A stretch of DNA of 23,014 bases from an uncultured Oscillibacter sp. (GTDB lineage: Bacteria > Bacillota > Clostridia > Oscillospirales > Oscillospiraceae): positions 1 through 23,014 of the forward strand of contig CAJUQQ010000027.1 of NCBI GenBank assembly GCA_910588175.1, in the 5' to 3' direction. A program made the position numbers and the translations under genes. Below, in pieces: positions 6,870 through 14,676 of the stretch; position 1 is the stretch's first letter, and the number at the start of each line of letters is the position of its first letter. The notes under the pieces were generated by a model that searched no databases, was not told the origin of the DNA, and worked only from the letters and a program-made list of their open reading frames with translations.

Positions 6870-9800
6870 TTAGCCGATCTCCACCTGCGTGGCGGGCAGA
6901 GCGCTGCCGTTGGTTCCAAGCAGGCCTCCGACGGTGATGGTGACGTTGGTTCCGCCGACCGTCACACCGTTGGCCGCGCTGATGGCGGGCAGGGTATCGT
7001 CCGCTTTATCCACGAAGCGGAAGGTCACATAACCGGCATCCGCGTTCCACAAAGCCTGCTGGGCCGCGTCGCAGTCCGCCAGGTCCGCGGGAATCAGGTT
7101 GCCCTTGGCCGGACGAATCTGCGCGTCCTGCGTGGGAGCGTAGTCCACGGCGGCCTGACCGGCGGGGGTGATGGTCAGCTTGGTGCCGTCCGTCTGGATG
7201 TCCAGGAGATCCTCGATCTCCGTGGCGGTCAGGTACCGGTCGTCCACCTTGTTCCAGGTAGCGCCGCTGTCATTGCTGACCTGGTGCTGGGCCATGACCA
7301 CAAAGTTTACGCTGTTGCTGTTTCCGGTCATATTCGCGATGGGCGCGATGCTGGCAACAACCCAGCGGTACTGCGTGCTCAGGGGCCGGTCCGCCACGTT
7401 CACGGTAAAGGTGTTGGTGGTGGAGCCGTCCTGCGCGGTCACGGTCCAGGTATGGGCGCCGATGAAGGCGAGCTGGTCCACCACGCCGGTGTCAGAGGTC
7501 ACGGTAGCATAGGGGCTGTTGGCCTCCACGCGGAAGTTCTGCTGCTGCTCGGTCTGGTCCAGGGTGATGTCCACGGGAGCGGCATAGCTGTCGCTGTCGG
7601 TCACCAGCTGGTCGCCCAGGTACAGCTTCCAGCCCGCGTCGGTGTTCAGGTTCTCAGCGGGAGCGTTGGGCTGGCCCAGCTGAGAGCCGGTGATGATCAC
7701 CAGGGACACCATACGGAAGCCGTCGCTGTTCACATTGTCGTTGTAGATCATTTTCAGAGTGGCATAGCGGTTTTCGTCCGTGATCATTTCCTTCAGATCG
7801 CTGACGGAATCCACGCCGCCGCGGTAGCGGAGATCCAGCCACTTGGCGCGGCTCATATCCACCACGTTGCTCTCGTCTCCAACGCCCAGGTCCGCACTCC
7901 AGTTGTTGCTGATGTCGGTGGGCGTGGTGCCGTAGCCGGTCAGTTTGACCAGGCTCTTGTCCGCGTTCACAATGTCAAACACGGTCGCCGTGTTCACAGA
8001 GGTGGTTTTCTGGGTAGCGGTGTGCTGCTTCAGGCTGTAGAAGGGCTCATAGCCTTCCTTGGTCTTCAGAGCGTAGCTGGCGAAGTCGCCCTGCCGCAGG
8101 CTCTTGTCGGACCAGATCTTGACGTTCTCCTCCAGGCCGTCGGCGGTCATCATGGCCACGGTGTACTGGTAGATCCGGCTGCCGTTTTCGTCGATGCCGT
8201 CCACACCCTCAAAGTTGCGGATGTAGAGCAGGTTGCTGGAGATGGCGTCATTGGACTCCTGTTTGACGACAATGGCTTCCACCTCGCCGTCGCTGTTCAG
8301 GCAGGCCTCGGCGGGGTTGGAGTTCGCGGCTGCGGCCTTGAAGTCCAGAGCGGATTTCTCCACGGTCTGCACGCGGTCGCGGACCTCGACGCTCTCCACA
8401 TCGCCGTCCTCATCGAAGGTGACATAGATAAACTTGATGCCCTCGGTAATGTACTTCCGGTCGGTCAGGCCGCTGAGCTTCACCCGGACATTGCTGGCCT
8501 TCAGGCCGTCGGCGTGTCCGGTGCCCGTGGTGTCGATGTCATAGACATCGGCGGCAGAGCCGTCCAGCAGGGTCCAGTCGGCGGAGCCCACGGCGCCCTC
8601 GTTGGTGTACTTCACCAGGTCGCCGGGCTTCATGTCGCGGAAGTACCGGTCATAGACCGTCTTGTTGGTTCCGATGTTCAGGGAGATCTCGTTGCCCTTG
8701 ACATCCCAGCCATCCACAAAATGGGTGATTTTGTTGTTGACCAGGCCGTCATAGTAGCCCTTGATGATCATGAAGTCGGTGGTGTCGCCCACGCCCTTGG
8801 CACGGAGGGCATAGCCGTACTCATCCAGATAGAGCTTGACATTTTCGCGGGTGACCTTGATGTCATCGGCCTTGATACCCGCCAGATCCTTGTTCCACAG
8901 AGCCACCTTATAGGCGGTGCCGCCCACGGTGACATCAATGGCCTGGCGCTCGCTCTCGGTGTTGCCATAGGTAGAGACGCGGGTCAGCTGGCCGGAGACC
9001 TCCTCGGGGACATAGGCCTTGCCCACCTCGAAGCCGTCGCCGTCATGGTCGGCGTCCACGGGCACCACGGCCACCAGATCGCCGGCCTTCAGATCGGACA
9101 GCAGGCTGTAGTAAGCGTTCTCTTCCTCCACATCCTCGACCTCCACGTGAATGGGAGCCTGGTTGTAGCCGGAGTTGGGAACGGCGCTCTTGTTGGTGGG
9201 GCTGACGCGGTCCAGAGCGACATAGTCGCCGGCCACGCGCTTAACAGACATCATCTGGGTCTTGATCACCACGACGTGGGAGATCAGGTCGGCATCCTCG
9301 TCATCCACATACAGCTCCACCAGGGTGCCGTTGTCGGTGTAGTCGGAGATGGTCGCAACCTTTTCCTTGGCGCCGTCAAAGGCGTTTTCAATCAGCTCGC
9401 CGTTGACATACAGGGCCGTGGCCTCATCGTCCACCTCATAGCCGCTCAGGCCCAGAGCGCGGACCTTGCTGCCATCGGAAACGACCTCCACATTGTGGGC
9501 CGCCTGGGTGGTGTAAGTGAAATTCGGAGCCACGGGGAAGGTGCCGATGGTGACCAGCTTATAGCTCCACACGTTGGAGGGACGGCCGTAAGCGTCCACA
9601 TTGGTCCGCTCCTCGTTCATCCGCAGGTCCTTGAAGTGCTCCTCGCCGAACTCCACGGTCCAGTGGTTGTCCGTGGCGTTGCCGCTGTTGCCGCTCTTCT
9701 TGTTGCTGATGTGTTTCGCATATTCCTGGTTGCTGGTGACATAGGTACGGGTCTGCGCGCCGGAAATAGAGGCGTCGCCCGCCGTGATGTTGAAGCCGCC

Positions 9801-10409
9801 GGTGTACTCGACCAGGGTGGCCTTCAGGGTGTTCAGGGCCAGCTGGCAGGCCTCCTCACGGGTGACGGCGTCCGCCCCCTGGAAGCTCAGCCGGTTGAAC
9901 AGGCCGGCGGCGTTGCCGATCCGGGCCACGTTCATAGTCCAACCGCTGCCGGTGAAGCCCTCAAGCTCGCTCTTGTAGCCCAGGGCGCCCAGCAGCATCT
10001 TGGCGAAGGCGAAGCCGGTCAGGGAGTTGGCGGGCTTAAAGGTGCCGTCGCCGTAGCCGCTGATGTAGCCGGCGGTTTTGCAGTAGCTAATGACGCCCGC
10101 GAAAGTGTGCCCAGCGGGGACATCGGGATAGGGGCTGCTGCTGTTGGGGAGATTGCTGGCGGCCTCGGGGCCGATCATCAGGGAGACGATGATCTTGGCG
10201 GCCGCGCCGCGGGTCAGTTCGGTCTCGGGACGGAAAGAACCGTCGTCGTAACCGGTGATGATGCCGATCCGGTTCAGGACGGCAACCGCTTCCTCGTACT
10301 GAATCTCATCCCGGTCGGTGAGATCCTTGTACTCGGTGGCTCCGGCGCTGACAGCGGCCAAAGACATGGTCATGACCAGCGCGAGAACCATGGATAAGAA
10401 CTTCTTCAT
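6870..10409 (-). CDS. Secreted S-layer protein with three N-terminal SLH domains
   Basis: 1179 residues from an ATG with AGGAGG ten bases upstream. The first 24 residues are a Sec signal peptide (MKKFLSMVLALVMTMSLAAV, cleavage near SAGA-TE). Three SLH repeats follow: 26-90 (AVAVLNRIGIITGYDDGSFRP, then ELTRGAAAKII), 93-150 (ISYCKTAGYISGYGDGTFKP) and 155-215 (ARIGNAAGLFNRLSFQG, then VTREEACQLALNTL). SLH domains bind pyruvylated secondary wall polymer, so the protein should coat the cell surface. The rest is a long, strand-rich region without a catalytic motif; residues around 920-1010 (FRVEANSPYATVT, WTVTAQDGSTTNTFTVNV) look like an immunoglobulin/cadherin-type module. Like many S-layer genes it has a long leader and strongly biased codons: no TTA, CTA or TCA codon over nearly its whole length. 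It is monocistronic. Its position as the major S-layer subunit, rather than one of several paralogues, is inferred. Confidence 0.9.
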   Translation of the reverse strand: MKKFLSMVLALVMTMSLAAVSAGATEYKDLTDRDEIQYEEAVAVLNRIGIITGYDDGSFRPETELTRGAAAKIIVSLMIGPEAASNLPNSSSPYPDVPAGHTFAGVISYCKTAGYISGYGDGTFKPANSLTGFAFAKMLLGALGYKSELEGFTGSGWTMNVARIGNAAGLFNRLSFQGADAVTREEACQLALNTLKATLVEYTGGFNITAGDASISGAQTRTYVTSNQEYAKHISNKKSGNSGNATDNHWTVEFGEEHFKDLRMNEERTNVDAYGRPSNVWSYKLVTIGTFPVAPNFTYTTQAAHNVEVVSDGSKVRALGLSGYEVDDEATALYVNGELIENAFDGAKEKVATISDYTDNGTLVELYVDDEDADLISHVVVIKTQMMSVKRVAGDYVALDRVSPTNKSAVPNSGYNQAPIHVEVEDVEEENAYYSLLSDLKAGDLVAVVPVDADHDGDGFEVGKAYVPEEVSGQLTRVSTYGNTESERQAIDVTVGGTAYKVALWNKDLAGIKADDIKVTRENVKLYLDEYGYALRAKGVGDTTDFMIIKGYYDGLVNNKITHFVDGWDVKGNEISLNIGTNKTVYDRYFRDMKPGDLVKYTNEGAVGSADWTLLDGSAADVYDIDTTGTGHADGLKASNVRVKLSGLTDRKYITEGIKFIYVTFDEDGDVESVEVRDRVQTVEKSALDFKAAAANSNPAEACLNSDGEVEAIVVKQESNDAISSNLLYIRNFEGVDGIDENGSRIYQYTVAMMTADGLEENVKIWSDKSLRQGDFASYALKTKEGYEPFYSLKQHTATQKTTSVNTATVFDIVNADKSLVKLTGYGTTPTDISNNWSADLGVGDESNVVDMSRAKWLDLRYRGGVDSVSDLKEMITDENRYATLKMIYNDNVNSDGFRMVSLVIITGSQLGQPNAPAENLNTDAGWKLYLGDQLVTDSDSYAAPVDITLDQTEQQQNFRVEANSPYATVTSDTGVVDQLAFIGAHTWTVTAQDGSTTNTFTVNVADRPLSTQYRWVVASIAPIANMTGNSNSVNFVVMAQHQVSNDSGATWNKVDDRYLTATEIEDLLDIQTDGTKLTITPAGQAAVDYAPTQDAQIRPAKGNLIPADLADCDAAQQALWNADAGYVTFRFVDKADDTLPAISAANGVTVGGTNVTITVGGLLGTNGSALPATQVEIG

Positions 10410-10556
10410 GGATTTACATCCTCCTTGTTTTTTTCAGCGGGAAGTTCGCCGCTTTGATTTGCGGACATGGGACGCGTCGGCTTATCCGGCGCACATACAG
10501 TGGCTAGCCGTTCCCGTATCTACCCCGGGGGGCCGCCTCATCCGTGCCGCATGATG
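10410..10556 (-). promoter_or_regulatory. Long 5' leader of the S-layer mRNA
   Basis: About 140 transcribed bases separate the predicted start near 10550 from the ATG at 10409. It ends in AGGAGG (about 10420-10425) after an A-rich run. I recognise no riboswitch class; long, stable leaders are known for S-layer mRNAs. Confidence 0.45.
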
Positions 10557-10770
10557 AATATAACACGCCGAACTTTTAAAATCAATATGTTATATACTAT
10601 TGTAACTTAACAGTAACAAAGAATCCTTGATTATACAGTTTTTCATTTCTATAGAAATTTTAGATTATCTCATATATCTTCTGCTTCTAATCACATCTAT
10701 AAAGAATTGAGCTTTCATTTTTAGTCTGTATTTTCATTTATATATGTAACATATAAACAAGACTTTCAAG
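10555..10770. other. A/T-rich intergenic island with two perfect palindromes
   Basis: This stretch is strikingly A/T-rich against the GC-rich surroundings. It holds no gene. Features seen: palindrome ATTTCTATAGAAAT (10645-10658), palindrome TATATGT-A-ACATATA (10741-10755), the near-palindrome TTGTAAC/GTAACAA (about 10600-10620), and TTTCATTT three times (near 10642, 10714 and 10733). It separates the divergent S-layer and exporter genes and may be an UP-element/regulator-binding region for the S-layer promoter. Confidence 0.6.
10557..10585 (-). promoter_or_regulatory. Probable promoter of the S-layer gene
   Basis: On the minus strand TTGATT (10580-10585), 17 bases, TATATT (10557-10562). Other A/T-rich hexamers upstream could serve as additional promoters. 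Confidence 0.55.
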
Positions 10771-10844
10771 CTGCGGCCCCGCCCCCCTTCCAGACCGGCT
10801 TCAAACGGCAAAGCGGAACAGGTCCGCCCGAAGGAAAATGCGGA

Positions 10845-10874
10845 TTGACTTACCGCCGCGGGCCGTAGTATGAT
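10845..10874 (+). promoter_or_regulatory. Promoter of the ABC exporter operon
   Basis: TTGACT (10845-10850), an 18-base spacer and TATGAT (10869-10874). The GTG start is about 50 bases further on. Confidence 0.75.
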
Positions 10875-10888
10875 GATGGAAGAAATTC

Positions 10889-10902
10889 CGCAAACGTTTG
10901 AG
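10889..10902 (+). promoter_or_regulatory. LacI-type operator in the exporter promoter
   Basis: CGCAAACGTTTGAG contains the perfect palindrome CAAACGTTTG (10891-10900) with the central CG step typical of LacI-family operators. Its centre is 21.5 bases past the -10, around +15, where a bound repressor would block transcription. It fits a CcpA cre site poorly at the outer positions. Confidence 0.6.
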
Positions 10903-10928
10903 CGCCTATGCGCGAAAGGAGGCCCGGC

Positions 10929-12641
10929 GTGAAGACCATTCTTGGCTACCTCCGCCCCCATGCCCCCCGGGTAGCGGTGGGCGTGACGGTGAAATTCTCC
11001 GCCGCCGTGCAAGAGCTGCTGCTTCCCCTGCTGCTGGCCCATATCATTGACGACTGTGTCCCCGCCCGGGACCTCCCCGCCGTCTGGAGAACCGGGGGGC
11101 TGATGCTGGTCATGGCCTTCGGCGCGGCCTTCTGCAACATCACGGCCAACCGCATGGCTGCCTGGGTGTCTATGGACATGACCCGCCAGCTCCGCCAGGA
11201 TCTCTACGCGCAAACGCTGTCCCTCTCTCAGGCCCAGCTGGACCGCTTTTCCGTGTCCTCCATCGTCTCCCGGCTGACCAACGACACGTACAACGTCCAT
11301 CAGATGTTTGACAAAATTCAACGGGGCGGCATCCGGGCTCCCATGCTGGTGCTCGGCGGCCTGGTGCTGACCTTCTTCCAGGCCCCCCCGCTGGCCCTGG
11401 TACAGCTGGCGGTCTGCTCCGCCACGTTTTTTTCCATCTGGCTGGTGACCCGCCAGGGCATCCCCCGGTATACCCGCGCCCAGGAGGCGGTGGACACCGT
11501 GGTCCGCGTCCTCCGGGAAAACACCTCCGGCGTCCGGGTGGTCAAGGCTCTGGCCTGCCAAGGGCGGGAGCGGGAGCGTTTCGCCGCCGCCAGCCTGGCC
11601 GCAAAAAAAGCGGAGCAGGCCGCCGGCAGCGTCATGGCCGCCGCCAATCCCCTGTCCGACTTCCTGCTGAATCTGGGCCTGGTGCTGGTGGTGCTGGCGG
11701 GCGCGGCGCTGGTGAACCAGGGCTGGATGTCCTCCGGCCAGATCGTGGCCTTCCTCTCTTATTTCACCATCATCCAGACCGCCACCCTGGGCCTGGCCAA
11801 GCTCTTTGTTAAGTACAGCAAGGGCGTGGCCTCCGCCCGGCGGATTGAGGAGGTGCTGCTGTCCCCGGAGGACCAGCGTGCCCGGCCCACCGGCGAAGCG
11901 GCCCCCCCAGGCGCGGAGCTGGGTATGGAGAACGTCTCCTTTTCCTATCTGGGCGTGGAAAAGGACCTGGACCATGCCTCCTTCTTATTAAAGAAAGGGA
12001 AAACTCTGGGCATTCTGGGCCCCACCGGCGCGGGAAAAACCACACTGGCCGCCCTGCTCCTCCGGCTGTACGACGCCAGCGGCGGCGTGGTCTGGCTGGG
12101 AGGACGGGATGTCTCCACACTCAGCCGGGCGGACCTCCGGGGCCGGTTTGGCGTTGTCTTTCAAAATGAGGCCCTGCTGAACGACAGTGTATACGAAAAC
12201 ATCTCCTTCCTGCGAAACCTCTCCCGGGAGGACGTAACCGCCGCCGCGAAAACCGCCCAGGCCTGGGAATTCATCGAAAACCTGCCCGGGGGACTGGACG
12301 CCCGGCTGGATATCCGGGGCGCCAATCTCTCCGGCGGCCAGCGGCAGCGGCTCCTCATTGCCCGGGCCCTGGCGGCCCGGCCCGGCATTCTGATTCTGGA
12401 CAGCGCCGACAGCGCCCTGGACTACCGCACCGCCGCCGCCCTCCACGCCGCCCTCCGCCGGGATTTCCCCGGCGTGACTCTGGTGGTCATCTCCGAGCGG
12501 GTGGCCTCCCTTCGGGACGCGGACCGCATCCTGGTGCTGGAGGATGGCGTCATCTCCGCCCAGGGGAACCACGGAACCCTGCTGAACACCTGCGGGCGCT
12601 ACCGCCGCATGGCGGAGCTCCAGATGGGAGGACCGGTATGA
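10929..12641 (+). CDS. ABC exporter half-transporter, subunit with the degenerate ATPase site
   Basis: 570 residues from a GTG six bases after AAAGGAGG. Residues 1-310 are an ABC type 1 transmembrane domain with about six helices and the usual long cytoplasmic loops; the nucleotide-binding domain follows. Walker A GPTGAGKT is at 364-371 and the signature LSGGQ at 467-471, both canonical. The Walker B is ILILDS: after D491 the catalytic glutamate is replaced by S492, and the H-loop histidine is replaced by glutamate (E523 in VISER). The start codon of the next gene overlaps this stop codon by four bases (ATGA), and the two products should form a heterodimer like LmrCD, BmrCD or TM287/288. Such pumps export drugs, lipids or peptides; the cargo here is unknown. 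A LacI-type operator controls the operon. Confidence 0.9.
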   Translation: MKTILGYLRPHAPRVAVGVTVKFSAAVQELLLPLLLAHIIDDCVPARDLPAVWRTGGLMLVMAFGAAFCNITANRMAAWVSMDMTRQLRQDLYAQTLSLSQAQLDRFSVSSIVSRLTNDTYNVHQMFDKIQRGGIRAPMLVLGGLVLTFFQAPPLALVQLAVCSATFFSIWLVTRQGIPRYTRAQEAVDTVVRVLRENTSGVRVVKALACQGRERERFAAASLAAKKAEQAAGSVMAAANPLSDFLLNLGLVLVVLAGAALVNQGWMSSGQIVAFLSYFTIIQTATLGLAKLFVKYSKGVASARRIEEVLLSPEDQRARPTGEAAPPGAELGMENVSFSYLGVEKDLDHASFLLKKGKTLGILGPTGAGKTTLAALLLRLYDASGGVVWLGGRDVSTLSRADLRGRFGVVFQNEALLNDSVYENISFLRNLSREDVTAAAKTAQAWEFIENLPGGLDARLDIRGANLSGGQRQRLLIARALAARPGILILDSADSALDYRTAAALHAALRRDFPGVTLVVISERVASLRDADRILVLEDGVISAQGNHGTLLNTCGRYRRMAELQMGGPV

Positions 12642-14368
12642 AACCACACAAGCTCCTTCGTCTGGGCCGTTTTCTCCGGCCCTACGGTCTTCGGTTTCTG
12701 CTTCTGCTGGCCCTGCTGATGGCGGGAAACCTCCTGTCTCTGGCGGCGCCGCTTCTCTCCGGCAAAGCGGTAGACTCCGTGGGCATCCGGGCCGGGGAGG
12801 CGGACTTTCCCGGCGTGTTCCGGAACTGCGCCGGAATGCTGGGCTGCTATGCTCTGTCCTCCTTATTTCATTATATCGTATCCTCCCGGCTCATCCGGAC
12901 GGCCCAGGCCGTGTCCCACGACCTGCGCAAGGCGGCCTTCAACCACATGAGCGAGCTTCCGGTGGACTATTTCGACACCCATCCGGCGGGGGACCTGATC
13001 AGCCGGATCTGCTACGACGTGGACACCGTCAACGCCACCCTCTCCACGGACCTGCTCCAGCTGGGCACCAGCGTATTCACCGTGGCCGGCTCCTTTTTGA
13101 TGATGCTCCTCCTCTCCCCCCGGCTGACGCTGGTGTTCCTGGTCACCGTGCCCCTGTCGGCGGTGCTGACCCGCGTTCAGATGAAGCGCGTCCATCCCCT
13201 CTTCCGCCTCCGCTCCAAGGAGCTGGGAGCCCTGAACGGCTTCGCCGAGGAGCGGATGGCCTGCCGCCGGTCCATCCGGACCTACGGCGTGGAAGAGGCG
13301 GACCTGCGCCTGTTCGGCCAGCGGAACGACGCGGCCTCCAAGGCGTACTACGACGCGGACCGGGCCAGCGCGGCCCTGGGTCCCTCGGTAAATTTCATCA
13401 ACAACCTCTCCTTGGCGGCCGTCAGCGTCTTCGGGGCCCTGCTGTACCTGGGGGGCGGGCTGTCCTTGGGGAGCCTTTCCTCCTTCGTCCTCTACTCCCG
13501 GAAGTTCTCCGGTCCCATCCGGGAGGCGGCCAACCTCCTGGCGGAGCTCCAGGCCAGCGCCGCCGCCGCAGAGCGGGTGCTAGACCTGCTGGACGAGGAA
13601 CCGGAGGCGGCGGACCCGGCCGGGGCCCTGCCTGTGGAGCGTTTAAGGGGCGATATCCGTTTTGACCACGTGACCTTTGGCTATGACCCCGCCCGGCCCG
13701 TCCTCCGGGACTTCACCGCCCACATTCCGGCGGGGAGCCTGGCCGCCGTGGTCGGCCCCACGGGGGCGGGAAAAACCACCCTGGTCTCCCTGCTCCTCCG
13801 GTTCTACCGGCCCCAGAGCGGAACCATCGCCGTGGACGGCGTGCCTCTGGACGCCTACAGCCGGGACGGCCTCCGCCGCCGCCTGGCCCTGGTGCTGCAA
13901 GACACCTGGCTCTTCGGCGGCACCATCGCGGAAAACATCGCCTACGGCGCGCCGGGGGCCAGCCGGGAGCGGATTGTGGAAGCCGCCAAGGCAGCCCGCA
14001 TTCACCGCTTCATCTCCGCCCTCCCCCAGGGCTACGATACCGTCCTCACCGATGAGGGCATCTCCAAGGGGCAAAAGCAGCTCCTCGCCATCGCCCGGTG
14101 CCTTCTGACCGACGCGGACGTGGTCATTCTGGACGAGGCCACCAGCAACGTGGACACGGAAACCGAAGGGGAGATCAGCCTGGCCATGGAGCGGCTCCGC
14201 CAGGGGCGGACCTGCTTTGTCATCGCCCACCGGCTGGCCACCATCCGGGGGGCGGACCGCATCCTGGTCCTGGACCAGGGCCGCGCCGCGGAAGCCGGAA
14301 CCCACCGGGAGCTGCTGGCCGCCGGAGGGGCCTACGCCCAGCTTTACGCCGCCCAGTTCCAGTCATGA
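12638..14368 (+). CDS. ABC exporter half-transporter, catalytically competent subunit
   Basis: 576 residues, ATG overlapping the previous stop codon, with GGGAGG just upstream. An ABC type 1 transmembrane domain occupies about 1-320. The nucleotide-binding domain has Walker A GPTGAGKT (373-380), Walker B VVILDE with D499 and catalytic E500, and the H-loop histidine H531 (VIAHR). Its signature is altered to ISKGQ (475-479) instead of LSGGQ. In the head-to-tail dimer, the Walker residues here face the intact LSGGQ of the partner and make the working site, while the altered signature faces the partner's defective Walker B. This gives one hydrolytic and one non-hydrolytic site, as known for heterodimeric exporters. 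No clear plus-strand terminator follows the gene. Confidence 0.92.
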   Translation: MKPHKLLRLGRFLRPYGLRFLLLLALLMAGNLLSLAAPLLSGKAVDSVGIRAGEADFPGVFRNCAGMLGCYALSSLFHYIVSSRLIRTAQAVSHDLRKAAFNHMSELPVDYFDTHPAGDLISRICYDVDTVNATLSTDLLQLGTSVFTVAGSFLMMLLLSPRLTLVFLVTVPLSAVLTRVQMKRVHPLFRLRSKELGALNGFAEERMACRRSIRTYGVEEADLRLFGQRNDAASKAYYDADRASAALGPSVNFINNLSLAAVSVFGALLYLGGGLSLGSLSSFVLYSRKFSGPIREAANLLAELQASAAAAERVLDLLDEEPEAADPAGALPVERLRGDIRFDHVTFGYDPARPVLRDFTAHIPAGSLAAVVGPTGAGKTTLVSLLLRFYRPQSGTIAVDGVPLDAYSRDGLRRRLALVLQDTWLFGGTIAENIAYGAPGASRERIVEAAKAARIHRFISALPQGYDTVLTDEGISKGQKQLLAIARCLLTDADVVILDEATSNVDTETEGEISLAMERLRQGRTCFVIAHRLATIRGADRILVLDQGRAAEAGTHRELLAAGGAYAQLYAAQFQS

Positions 14369-14477
14369 CCGGCGAAAACGTATCCGCAGTTTCAGAAATT
14401 TCCAAAAAATGCAATTGGCGAAATAGCAAAAACGAGCTTGTCTCATTTGTCTGAACTGTAAACAAACCGTGAAAACA

Positions 14478-14508
14478 AACAAAAAAGCCCGCCTAAAATC
14501 GGGAGGCT
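14478..14508 (-). terminator. Minus-strand terminator-like hairpin with no visible gene
   Basis: Read on the minus strand, AGCCTCCC (14501-14508) can pair imperfectly with GGCGGGCT (14486-14493), followed by TTTTTTG. No minus-strand coding gene ends here. On the plus strand it might weakly end the exporter transcript, but it has no T-run in that direction. Confidence 0.4.
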
Positions 14509-14513
14509 GACAA

Positions 14514-14543
14514 TTGACAAACACCTGTGAAATTCTTTATAAT
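14514..14543 (+). promoter_or_regulatory. Promoter of the importer operon
   Basis: Perfect consensus hexamers TTGACA (14514-14519) and TATAAT (14538-14543) with an 18-base spacer; likely the strongest promoter in the window. Transcription should start near 14550, giving a leader of about 125 bases. Confidence 0.9.
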
Positions 14544-14556
14544 GAGGCTAGCGAAT

Positions 14557-14570
14557 CGTAAACGTTTGCG
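14557..14570 (+). promoter_or_regulatory. LacI-type operator in the importer promoter
   Basis: CGTAAACGTTTGCG carries the palindromic core AAACGTTT (14560-14567), centred 20.5 bases past the -10. It matches the exporter-operon site at 12 of 14 positions. A perfect 12-bp palindrome AGAGAGCTCTCT (14576-14587) follows immediately and would form the first part of the leader. Confidence 0.65.
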
Positions 14571-14676
14571 CAAAAAGAGAGCTCTCTGCATCCCCCAGAT
14601 ACCCCGGCGCGGCCGGACGGGAGGGCTCCGCCCCATCCGAACGCATCCCCGGCAGATATCAGAAAGAGGTGTTATC

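Noticed and set aside
6822..10397. A 1191-codon open frame on the plus strand opposite the S-layer gene
   Set aside because: It is aligned codon-for-codon with the S-layer gene; its product is a Gly/His/Val/Ala-rich string with no domain. It exists only because TTA, CTA and TCA codons are avoided in the real gene.
10410..10556. Possible c-di-GMP or other known riboswitch in the S-layer leader
   Set aside because: I looked for the conserved cores of common classes and found none; the leader is reported only as unclassified.
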